DNA from: Branchiostoma belcheri | Lineage: Eukaryota > Chordata > Leptocardii > Amphioxiformes > Branchiostomatidae | Reading direction: 5' to 3' | NCBI RefSeq assembly: GCF_001625305.1 | Contig: NW_017804076.1 | Coordinates: forward strand, 1,122,307 to 1,186,306 | Length of the DNA stretch: 64,000 nt | In this document: positions 35,376-46,000 of the stretch, piece by piece | How the letters are laid out: the number at the start of each line of letters is the position of its first letter | Numbering within the stretch: position 1 is the first letter of the stretch | Notes under the pieces: generated by a model | The model's database searches: none | What the model saw: only the letters and a program-made list of their open reading frames with translations | What the model was told of the DNA's origin: nothing | Position numbers and translations under genes: made by a program

Positions 35376-38090
35376 CTGTGAGTGTAGCATTGTCCAGCCT
35401 ACCTGAGACCCCACTAAGGATGACCCTCTGTGCCTTGTCCAGTCCATGTGACATGAGATGGTCCAGCAGTGCCTGTAGAATCCGTCTGCCCCGGAAGTAC
35501 AGGGGTTTACCCTCGTGTACCGCTACATCTGTTCTGTTACCTGGAGAGGAAACAACATCACGCCATGGGTTATTCATACCATTACTTACCACAAGAATAT
35601 TATACATAAACTTGTAACTCGCCAACTTTCTTTTCTCTGCACCTGCCACCACCGTGAACGTATAGTTCCATGAACAACTTCATTTTTTTCAGATCACTAA
35701 ATTTTGGTACATGTACTGTGAAAATGAAGCGTATTATGGTAGCTAAGGACTCATATACTAGTAAGGAATATTAGGTGCACCTAGGACCCGGTTTACACGA
35801 CGACAAAAACCTGGCGTACGATAATGGCGTACGCACGCGATCGTACGACAATTGCGTACGACCATTTTTTCCAGCGTGTAAACCGGCCCCACCTATCGTA
35901 CGCACCTATCGTACGCAATTTGCGTACGCCACCTCGAAGGCAGACGTACGATCGTGTACGATCGCCCAGCGGGGAGTCAGGATGCCTCCCCGCCTCGTGT
36001 AAACGCGACTGATCGTACGAACGACGTTCGCAAGCACTTCCCTGTTGCAGGAGGTCAGGGGTCATATGCAAATTCCATTCTTCTTCCCGCGCCTGTGAAA
36101 ACCCACGCCGTGTTACTGATCTTTACTCTGTTTTCTCTGATCCGTTTCGGTTTTCCTTTTGTTTTTTTATCGTATTTGATTTGTTTGTTTGTTGTTTTGC
36201 TGAGCCTGTTTGCTCGCGACTGCCGCAACTGACCATGGCAGAAGTGCGCAATAGCTCTAACTGTCACGTTCCCACACTGACCGATCGATCCCGCCTTGAG
36301 CTTGAATGATTGCAATGACTGCAAAAATTGCTGCCCGTTGGATCTCATGGTACCGCTCCCTGCGACGTCCAACCCTTCTTCTACGCAATGCCCGGCGACG
36401 CAAGTACATCCGCGAAAAGAAGAATAGCAACATCTGACGCATGAAGAACAGAAAAAGAGCCTGTTCTCCCGCCATTTTGAAAATAGCGCTATGTCAAAGC
36501 TCGCGGCGGGTCAAATGGGGTCACGATAGTGTGGAGCGCTGCGGGAGTCCCGCGCTGTCCGTCCCGCTCCGTGTAAACCGAAACGGACGTACGATCGCGT
36601 GCGTACGCCATTATCGTACGCCAGGTTTTTGTCGTCGTGTAAACCGGGTCTAGGTCTGGGTGCATATAAACTATCCAGACATTCTTACCTGCGAAAGAAG
36701 CCCCGTCACAGTACTTAAGCATAGCCACGTTCCAGTTGTAGAAGTTAGGGTTGACTGCAGGGGAGTTGGACAGGATTCCATCGAAGGGGAAGTTCCATCT
36801 GAAGTACTTGGATGAACCGTAGTCCGTCAGGCTTCGTCTGGAGCAGTCTGCCACGTCCCAACACCAACCTCCGCCTTCCAGATAGATAATCCAGTTCTTA
36901 CTGCCTTTGTCTGTTCCTGCATACAGAGTTAATACATGATTTTATATAGCACACGAACGTATTACTGCAATGTCACTATTCAATATGCTACTGTCTGACC
37001 AATGAAAATTTACAACTTACCACAAAGTGCAATTTACCTGCTTAAAGCTTTAGGCCACACCGACATAATTTTATGGATGACATCCTCTGAAGACCCCCAA
37101 ACTAGTGCATGTGGGCGAATAAAAAAAAATTCCGGCCAAAATAAAAATGCTCCTAAACCACAGGAATACAAAGCTGGTATTGTAAATTTGAGGCAATACA
37201 TAGTGATGTATACAACAAGCTAGCACATGTTGGCTTTTTGCGGAATTCATGAGTTGGCACTGTACATATGTAGTACTGAGTTCTTGAGTCGTGGAGGTTT
37301 GGTAGCCCTGACTGTACTATCCTTCGGTTCGGTTTCTTACCTCTCCTTAAGTAGTATCCAGGAGGTGTCCCGTCCAGACACACGGCACCTTGAGACATCA
37401 CATCTTCCTCTGGTAGAACCACCAGATCTCCATAACTCCACACATAATGTAGGACCCTGGGTCTGTACATAGTAGGTATAGGGTCAGATCAGTAACCACT
37501 ACATCACTGTAGAACAATGTTAGCAATTAATCAGTCAAGTAGATGGGCAGCAACATAACCTGTTACATATATTGCGTACCAACTCCCCTGGCATGTTACA
37601 AATGTAACGTGTTATATCTGTCTACATTGTATTTGGCCAATTTTTATATAATTTGAAACTGGTGAAGAAAATCAACTTGCAATTTTGCAATTTGAAATAC
37701 AATTCCGACAGCTAGTAATCACATATTAATATCACATAATATGATACTAGTAAGTATTTCAAGTCCTGTTATTTACATTCTCAAAGTGCACTGTAGCATT
37801 CTACTGCGTTAACGTATAGGTCAGTTCAAGATGTTCAAATTCGCCACTAACACCATTGACACTTGCCTTGGCCCATGTTGTAAGGCTGCCCACACCAGGA
37901 ATATCGCTGTCACTAGAAACACCAGTTTGTAGCGCAGGTCATAGCGGAACTGCACCAGGAACCGCCTCCAGGTCGCACCGTTGGCTGGCCGGACAGCGGG
38001 CGGGGCCTCGGTCACCATCGTCCCGAGCGCGTCTCTGATCTCGTCCGGGGTCGGAGTACTGTGCGTGTACCGAGTTCGTGGCGAGCTCAT
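33727..38090 (-). CDS. Membrane-anchored pectinacetylesterase/NOTUM-family hydrolase
   Basis: Six exons on the minus strand: 38090-37867, 37462-37341, 36916-36689, 35540-35403, 35036-34863 and 34226-33727, giving 461 residues with all phases matching. Residues about 55-70 (LVFLVTAIFLVWAAL) form a signal anchor after a basic cytosolic stretch, so a type II membrane topology is likely. The alpha/beta-hydrolase domain has IIYLEGGGWCW, the nucleophile motif GVSAGG (Ser237, split by intron 4), DAGFFPD, and candidate triad partners Asp336 (SGYDYW) and His390 (SCYIHS). Family knowledge: NOTUM removes palmitoleate from Wnt; plant members deacetylate pectin. The substrate here is unknown. Intron 1 uses a GC donor (AAG|gcaagt), fixed by phase. 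Candidate AATAAA on the minus strand at 32760-32765. Confidence 0.9.
34614..34874. repeat. Duplicated block copying the exon-5 donor of the hydrolase gene
   Basis: 34614-34735 and 34760-34874 are about 80% identical (shared 'taggtttggtaacc', 'catgaccaacctgcac'). The right copy includes the true end of exon 5 and its donor; the left copy is a decoy (GGTGCAG|gttggtcatg) inside the intron. Confidence 0.85.
35236..35383. repeat. (GT)n microsatellite
   Basis: Imperfect and perfect tgtg runs within intron 4 of the hydrolase gene. The ORFs reading through it are artefacts. Confidence 0.95.
35785..36650. mobile_element. 866-bp DNA transposon with identical 63-bp inverted ends, Harbinger-like
   Basis: The left end (gacccggtttacacgacgac...) and the complement of the right end are identical over 63 bp. 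TAG flanks both sides (35782-35784, 36651-36653). The interior carries many gtacg/cgtacg motifs and several 'gtgtaaac' copies. On the minus strand an ORF from 36475 starts MAGEQALFLFFMRQ and continues with RRRALRRRRVGRRRERY, like the N-termini of Harbinger-type transposases, but no catalytic core follows. It sits in intron 3 of the hydrolase gene. The class is inferred. Confidence 0.7.
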
Positions 38091-38290
38091 ATCATTCTCG
38101 ATTAGCTAGGACCTTCGCCAAACTCCTGTACAACTTTCAAAATATCCCAGTGACGTTTAATAACTTCTTAAAAGTGTTTACGTGGCCAGACAAGACAAAA
38201 CAACAAAATTCGTCACGCCTCCTCCGCCATTTTGAAGTTCGCTACTCTCGCGAGAATCTTCGTTACTTCCGGGTACGGAAGTATTGTTTA
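38091..38290 (-). promoter_or_regulatory. 5' region of the hydrolase gene with a YY1-type site
   Basis: ccgccattttg at 38224-38234 is the complement of the YY1 core CAAAATGGCGG, some 135 bases upstream of the start codon, a usual place for YY1 sites near transcription starts. Confidence 0.4.
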
Positions 38291-41200
38291 GGGTGACTTA
38301 GTTTTGGGTTTGTGTGTGTGGGTTTGTCCAAGTAGCGTAATCTCATTGCATCAAATTGGCCAATCAATGTCCTTTTTAGGCCGATTTCTACGATTTATTC
38401 AGCCCGCAAAAGAAGTCTGGTGGAGACTAGTTGCTTCGCTGAAGCTCCTTGGCTGAAAAAACGGTGTGCATTATAGGAGGCATTTGACAAGAACGTACGT
38501 ACGTACCTACACATAGCCCGGGTCAAGATTCTTACACGCATTTTTGTCAGAACAAGAACTGTTCAAAGAACTTTTTTCATGATAGGAAAATCGGCCCTGA
38601 ATAAACCGATTGTACTGCCTGAAGTTTGGCATGTAACCGCAGAGGGGCGTTTCGGCAACATTCTTGGTGATCAGCAATGAGAAAGTTTCTTTTGTCATAA
38701 CACGTTACTTTCAAACGCTATTGAACAATACCAACTGTTCAATGGCTCACTTTCCTTACCCTAGGGCTCAGAGGAGATAACGTAACTGATGTTAGAAAAG
38801 TGGATATCTCAATCGATATGTAGGTCAGCAACTGCCACTGATAGCGAACGTATCTGACACCATAATAATGCGAAATGTCATGACTTGCCAGTGGGGGGCG
38901 CGCTCATTGTTTGGAATGTCGTCCTAGATCTACCATCAGAGGAATCATTCATTCGTAAATTCACGGAGTTTCTGGCATACAAATTTCAGGCTGGCTAATA
39001 CTTCAAATAATTATAATGTTATTTCAAGAGATTTTGGAGCCAAAGTAGTATTAGCATTACTTATTATCATTTTTACTGTTTATTTTGTTATCATGTTCTA
39101 GCCCTCGGCCATGATTTTGGTTCACTATTAAATGTTAAGTCAACTGTGAAACATTTTTCTACTGTTATGTCATCTCTTGTTCTGTCACAGGTTATTTGGA
39201 CCGTTCAGTGGACCTTACGTTAATTGATAGAACGGAAAAGCAACTGTGTATGGAAAATACCCACGCCAATAAGTGAATATTTACAGCAGTTATTGTGTGC
39301 CGTGCCACAATTAATCCTCTTTGAAACGACTTCCTAATCCTCACATAATCATGTTATCACTCAGTATTTTCTATTCAATTAACATGATTTAATTTTCTAT
39401 TCAATTAATATGATTCAATTTCTACCAAACGAATATGGAAAGCTGGAGAAACATCGGGAAATGCCAATTTTTAATGGCTAAAGCAACGTAGTCGACAGTT
39501 CGACAGATCCTTTATATTGTTAGATGTTGAAGATGCGGTAATACATAGCGAGGAGAAGTTGAATTTATTATATAGTTAGTTTTATGTTGTATCTGTACAT
39601 CATATTTTGTTGTGACCTGTACTTAGCCCAGTGTGGCAAAAATGTACAATAAAGGTCGTCATTCAGTTCAATAACATGCTAGATATTATAGCTTGTCTTC
39701 ATAGATATTTATGTTTACCGAAGAAAAACAAAACATATTGTTTTTGCTACGTTACCTCTTCTTCTCCAAACCAAAAAGGTCAATGACCTGAACCAGACGT
39801 CTGTCACCATGGTAACTGGTGTTGGGTTACATCATATTGCAATATTTTGTAGCAGGAGGGATTTATATTTTAGACTCCTGTCTGTCCATATATATGAGTG
39901 TGTTTGACTAAGAGTAGACCATATGTGAAGGTAAACATTATGCATTTGCTTTGCAAATGTTACCTTTCTTGTGTATGTTATGTTTACTCTAGACAGAGTT
40001 CGAATTCAAGGCTGTCAGAAACTAAAATTGGACGAGAGCTAAACTATCTGACGATACGTCAGCCCCTTTTTATAAAGAAAGACCCCCAGCTCACGGGTGC
40101 CCGGCTATATTTTTCCTTTCACACTGTTATGAAAAACAACACTGCTTCACGTGAGAACTTGAGACGTTATCGCTCAACAATTAAAGAATCGATCACAGAC
40201 GACAATAAACAAAAGGTGTTTGCATGTCAACATGGTTGAAAATTAGTACGGCCGTCTTACGCTTGGGTGGTTCGGTAAAACCTCGGAACAGAGCGAAAAT
40301 ATGTTCCGCTAACTTACACTACAAAACGCGCAGAAAAGTCAGCCGTGGGTCATTTGATAACAAAGTACGCTTCTGTGAAGAAAACAAAAGGACAAAATAC
40401 TTAATCCTAGTGTTGTAGTGCTGACTACTAAGTACTATACTTCACCAAACAGCGGAAAATAATGTTAACGTTGCGGAAATTTGGCAATGTACGTGAATAG
40501 GTCACTGATATTATCAAGGATTCGACATACCGAAATCACATATTTCTGCGGTGTACGTATGTTTCTCACGTGTACGGTGTATAAGTCCCCTACAATAGCC
40601 CGTGCTTATGTTCTAAGTGTCCCGAACAGAATTGTGCCGTAAACAGCTAGATCGTGTTTCACAATATTTGCGGACGTGCCCCGCCTTGCGTGCGCCCTTC
40701 TCACCGCCTGGGCTGCGATAGAATGACCTATAAGAATCATTCAGAGCAACATACCGTTCAAAAATCCCCCTCTCCTGTAATTTATGGTTCAGCCCTTACA
40801 GTACAGCCCTAAAAACTTTATGGAACGTCCCTAACTTAATTTTAAATGGGTCGATAAATGTTCAGTAGTGGTAGCTATAACGTTGTCTACCAACATGACA
40901 AAATATAACGTCGGTTGTTAACACATTGGACAAAACACAGACGACTACACAATACACGAAGGGGACGACAGAGCGTGTTTGACCGCTCTCTGGTCATGTC
41001 AAGAACACGTTTTTGACAGGTACATTGTACCGAGTGGGTTCTGGAAATCGTGGCGAGTGCTTTTGAGGTGTGAGCATTGTCCTTGTGCACGCCAGGGAAA
41101 GATACGAGAGGGCACATCCACGTGAGAGACTGTACCGTGACTTGGCAACAAAATCCTCTCAAACGAAATAAAAATCATCCCCAAAGATTACACGTTGCAG

Positions 41201-41880
41201 CTAATTAAGCCCCTAGGATGATACACTTAATACCAAGGCATCCTGTATCTCTATGATGAAATTCTGAGGGATGAGCGGACAAAGATGATGAGAGTTTTTG
41301 TTTGTAGAGTGGCTCTTGTCGATCAAGCGGAGATGGGCAGCGATTCAGTCCACCAATAGTGTGTTCGCCTTGCCACTCAAGTACAGGACTTGACACCCCT
41401 TAACAAATGTTGGACGTTCTTTCCTTCTGGCCACGGTGGCAGTGAGACATTCAGTACCTGACGACGCACCTTGTGTAGGTGTGGATGCAACTCAACGTGG
41501 GGTTAATTTTTTTAACCCTGAATCAACCAGCCTTCTTCTACTGCCTTCATGGCGATGACCTACTTTGGAGTTATCTTATCGTCTGTGAAACATTGTCGGT
41601 TATCATTATCCGACCAATTTCCGACGCGGTGACTGAGTGGTTTGAGCTAGGGGGCTACCTGAGAGCTTGGACCAAGTCGTCACCAAGAAACTATCTCTCC
41701 ACGCATCGACAGCCTTGCGCTGAGGAGGTAAAACCCTCGGGGCGTTTTCTTTTCTTTTTTCTTCTTTTTCAAAACATCGTCCCGTGTGATCAACAGAGCA
41801 GAGGTGTTGCAGGGGCGAGGTCCCGGCCTGCTGTGTAAATAGGGGAATAGAAAGTGCGGCCAGCTGTCGAGGTTGTGTAC
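38291..41880. other. Gene-free stretch
   Basis: No coding exon or RNA gene recognised. 39819-39893 is similar to 22193-22264. An AATAAA with a preceding 'gtgtggcaaaaatgtac' near 39648 could be the tail of an unidentified retroposon. ORFs at 39898-40239 and 41479-41838 have no recognisable features. Confidence 0.5.
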
Positions 41881-43030
41881 ACTGGCGTGTGAGTCATCTT
41901 CGAGGAAGAAAAGCCATTCCGAGAACACTTCATCTTCACTAGGCTAGAACACTGACGCAAGGCTAGCTGCCTAAACCTGGGGTAAGAAACTATCAGAGCG
42001 AAAACTACTGTTTTTGGAAGCGTGTACGTGTGAGTGACTCAGTTCCGGGTACGAGGAATATGTGGTGAACTCTGGGATACAAAGCTAAGTGTACGAGCTA
42101 CCCAGGTGTTGGACAGTATTCATCTCTGTGGGTGAGGATAGACACTCCACCGAAGGTTCGGTAATTCTCGTACGGGCCCGACGAGACGACCATCTGCCGC
42201 CCGGCGTGTGGCGGAACTTAACGAGCCGGCCACCGTATTACGCACTGCAGACCATCGGGGCAGCAGGGAAAGGTTGCCCGCTACCTGGACATACACGCTA
42301 CCGTGCTGGAATTTTCTGTCTCAGAGCGAGCGACGCTGAATTCAGGGACACCATCCCGCTTTTGTCACAAGCTTAGCCGTTTTGTCTGAGACAAAATCCC
42401 TCCCTCTTGGACGCATTGTGAGATCCAGGCAAGGTCGCTGACTTCGCTCCGCAGGTGGTTGGCGGCAGTTCTGTCTCACCCCTACATTTAGAATGGACCA
42501 GTCCTTACCTGCATAGAGTGATTGGCCCGTGTAGAGTGACCCCGTCTGTACTACAGCGGTGTGCGGCGTTAAAAGAAGCCCAGTTTGGATACTGAGAACA
42601 CGGCTGACAAGACGACGGGAGGTAACGTAAAGCGTGGGTGAATTATCTCTTGTTTTCCACACAGCTGAGCCGCGCTGAGGTGTGCGACTGTCCGGGACAC
42701 TAACCCAGGAGCGTCAGACGACAGCTAGCACGACCGAACCCTGAGCTAGACGGATCTGTCACCGCCTACTCACCACACGTAACCCCTGAGGTTTCTAACG
42801 ATCCGGTCAGAGAAAACCAAACGGCAACAAAGAGCAGCACAACAGGACCGTAGCTGAGAGAAGTTCAAGTTTTGGACAATTTTCAGGCTGTTCTCTTCAA
42901 GCAGACGTAGAGACTAGAAAACTATACAAGACGACACAGTACTGAGCTGTATTGAAACTAGCTGCAGACGACAATTGGTGGACATTTTCCCTCAGGACAC
43001 AGTAAAGACAGATCGATCAGACGACAGAGC
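41881..43030 (+). promoter_or_regulatory. Probable 5' UTR and promoter of the BTB-BACK gene (distal start)
   Basis: This GC-richer stretch leads without obvious splice sites to the ATG at 43031. It carries upstream ATGs. ORFs such as 42089-42376 are taken as leader noise. The transcription start cannot be fixed from sequence alone. Confidence 0.35.
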
Positions 43031-46000
43031 ATGTCTGTGAGAAGCGACACGTCCAGGACGACTTCTGACGGGAGCAGTATCACCATGGACGACGTGTCCT
43101 CCTACTGCAGCTCCACGGAGAGTAAGTACAATGTTTTCTCTGTGTTCCGCGGGGGATGTTTACTGTAAACTTTGAGGGAACGCCGTGCGTGTATACGTTT
43201 ACCAATCTTTCCTTTTGATGTGTTGTAAACTTCTGAGTGATGGTTGTTTTGCAATGGTTTGAAATTATGTGTTGAACGTAAATTTTAAACATCTCTGAGG
43301 ATACAAGAGGTACTGTAGTACAATTTTTAAGCGCGTTTATATGCCTACCTTTCTATCTTTCCGCACCATCAAGCAAAGATGTGTCTGGTGTTCAGTTGTG
43401 TCTTTTCGGGCGATTGAAAATAACACGGAATCATTCGCGCCTTTCAAAACAGTTCTGGGAACTCTCGTTCTGTGACTTACGCAGTACGTGCATGCTTTCT
43501 TTCTTCAAAGTGGGTCAAATTTCCTGTAGGAAATTTAATTTCTCCATCAATATTGTGTGAAGATACCTGCAGGAAGAAAGTATGATCATAACAAGGTATT
43601 TGTTACGATGAAATGGGTGATGTGATACACTGTGATGCTACATTTCCACGTATTGTATGTTTGACACCTTTGAAAGCTATGGGCTCTTCACGGAAAGAAT
43701 AGGGCAATTCGGTGGCTACCATGTTCGCTTGATGCATATTTTTGTGGATGTCGAAAGATTGCGTTTGCGATACTACATGTACATGCACGCGTGAGAGAAT
43801 ACATGGGTCCATTTTGACTACGACGAAATGCAGAGGATGTACTTGTTGTTTTGGCGTGAATGCGTCACACGGACGTCAGTGTAATAAAATCTCAGAAAAA
43901 CAAGACACGAACACTCGTATCTTGGAATTCGGTACAGCATTAAGTTTCTCACAAGTACATTTGTCTGCAGTATGCGAGCGAAGACAGTTGACCATCGGGG
44001 AACACACATGTACTTGAGAAGCATGAGAAGCATCTAAGACAACATTCTCACGAGGATCTCTAGAATTTCTAAGACAGGATGGTTTTCTTTTTCTTTTCAA
44101 GACTACAGTCTGTGACAGATACAAAGTGTTGGGGTATTGTGTGTGTGGTGTTGTAACGTTATACCAGATTACGTCACTAACAAGTACGGTAGGGGATGTT
44201 GATACCGCGCCAGGTGAGATCTGTCTTCTACCTGAGCGGGGGGCGACAACAATGGGCATTGTCAACTCGCGACAGACCCTACACATGACCTCTGACACAG
44301 TGACGTGTCAAGTTTCGTGTCGCACTTTCCTCAAAAGTTCAATGTCCTCAAGATTCAAGTGCTTCCGTCTGATTCTAGCCACAACTTACGTCACCAGAGA
44401 CAAGAAATATGGTTTTATATTACACTCTTGTCTGTCAGCTATATTGTAGCTCATTCACGTTGAAAACTGTGTACATCGTTGAACAAAAGCGTAAAAAAAC
44501 ATGGAAAATCATGGGAAAAAGAAACTTGATCTTGTCCTAAGGAAAAGTCCACCACGCGGGGGTCCGTGGGACGACGTATTGAATAAAATGACCTTGTGCG
44601 ACCGCTATTATGACCTCTGACAACGCTCGGACATTTGTGGTCTGATTTTGACCCTTTGGTCGTCTAATAGATTTCACGGCATATAGGTTGTGAACCATGT
44701 TCAATTCTATTCAGACACCAGAATAAATCTAAATTTGTTTAACCATGGAGTTAGAACAAGGACGAAACAAGATAAGTTGTTGTAGTGGGGCATAGTCATT
44801 CCATATTTACTTGTGGTCTGATTTTGACCTTTTGGTCGTCTCATAGATTTCACACCCACGGTTGTGAAACCATTTTCTATTCTATTCAGACACCAGAAGA
44901 AATTTAAGCTTGTTTAACAGGAGCGAAACAAGATTTTAAGTTGTTGTAGTGGGGCATAGTCATTCCATACAATACTACAATGTCGTAAAACGGTAAAAAC
45001 GTCACATAAACCAAATATTTACGCTATGTGAACAGCGGGTCGGTGTAAAAAGCCCGCCACAATGTGCCTCGGACCGTTTCTTTGCTTTTCAAATTCACGG
45101 CCGTGGAAAGGAACATCTGGTGGGGTGGACGTTATTCTTAGTGACGTCATTTTGTAACGGTTACTCTGATGACTAAACCGGTATCGAGCTTGGGTGAGTT
45201 GGTAAGAACGGGTTCTGAGAAAGGCTAGGAAACTTTTTCACTATTTTCTTCTAATGTGTCTAATCATCAATTTTCTTTGATGTGGTTAAAGTATCATTTA
45301 AAGGAAATTTAACCCCTTTCTCTTTCTTTCACCACAAAACCATTGAAGCGAATTCTAGCTATTAGTTTGTGATGTATTGTTACAACTTCAATTTGTTACA
45401 ACTCCACATTAAACTACAAAACAACGGTGAATGAATTATTATAAAAACTCATTTATTCCCCCATTTAGAAATTTAACTGGTGGTAAATAATAAAAATACA
45501 AAAATACAGGGCTTGAATAAAAGGATACGAGAAAAACTATGCTTTTTTAAATAAAAATATTATGAGAGAGTTTCATCACTTAAATAAAAACTACGAGGTT
45601 ATGAGAGAGTTTTAACACTTCAAACAATGCATTAATTGTAATATTATTGTAAATGGAATAGATCGTTAAGAATGAATCCATCCCTACGTCAACATTTCTC
45701 AAGGAGAACTCATAAACACACAGGAATGGCGCCAAAGCAACCCCGATTTTCGGACACTCCATTGTTGACATTTCAGACCTTTTCTCACAGACACAAGAAC
45801 ATAACAGCTCTTCCTACATAGATACTTTTATCTAAAGAGAGTGACATCTGGCAAAATATCGGGGAAGAGTTGTGAGCCAGTGTACCCCCTGGAAAGTTTG
45901 CGGCACGGCAGCTGAGTAAAAATCGACCCGTCCGCATTCCTGTCTTAAGGGCTTATTGCGACAGCTGGGGGATTGGGTAATGGTTTGAGTTCTGTCGCGC

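Noticed and set aside
35100..35652. ORFs made of Cys-Val or Thr-His repeats
   Set aside because: Translation of a (GT)n microsatellite.
35775..36232. ORFs rich in Tyr/Arg/Thr over the 866-bp transposon
   Set aside because: They come from repeated gtacg motifs in the terminal and subterminal repeats; not proteins.
42089..42662. ORFs on both strands in the probable leader of the BTB-BACK gene
   Set aside because: No domain or family resemblance; expected by chance in GC-richer sequence.
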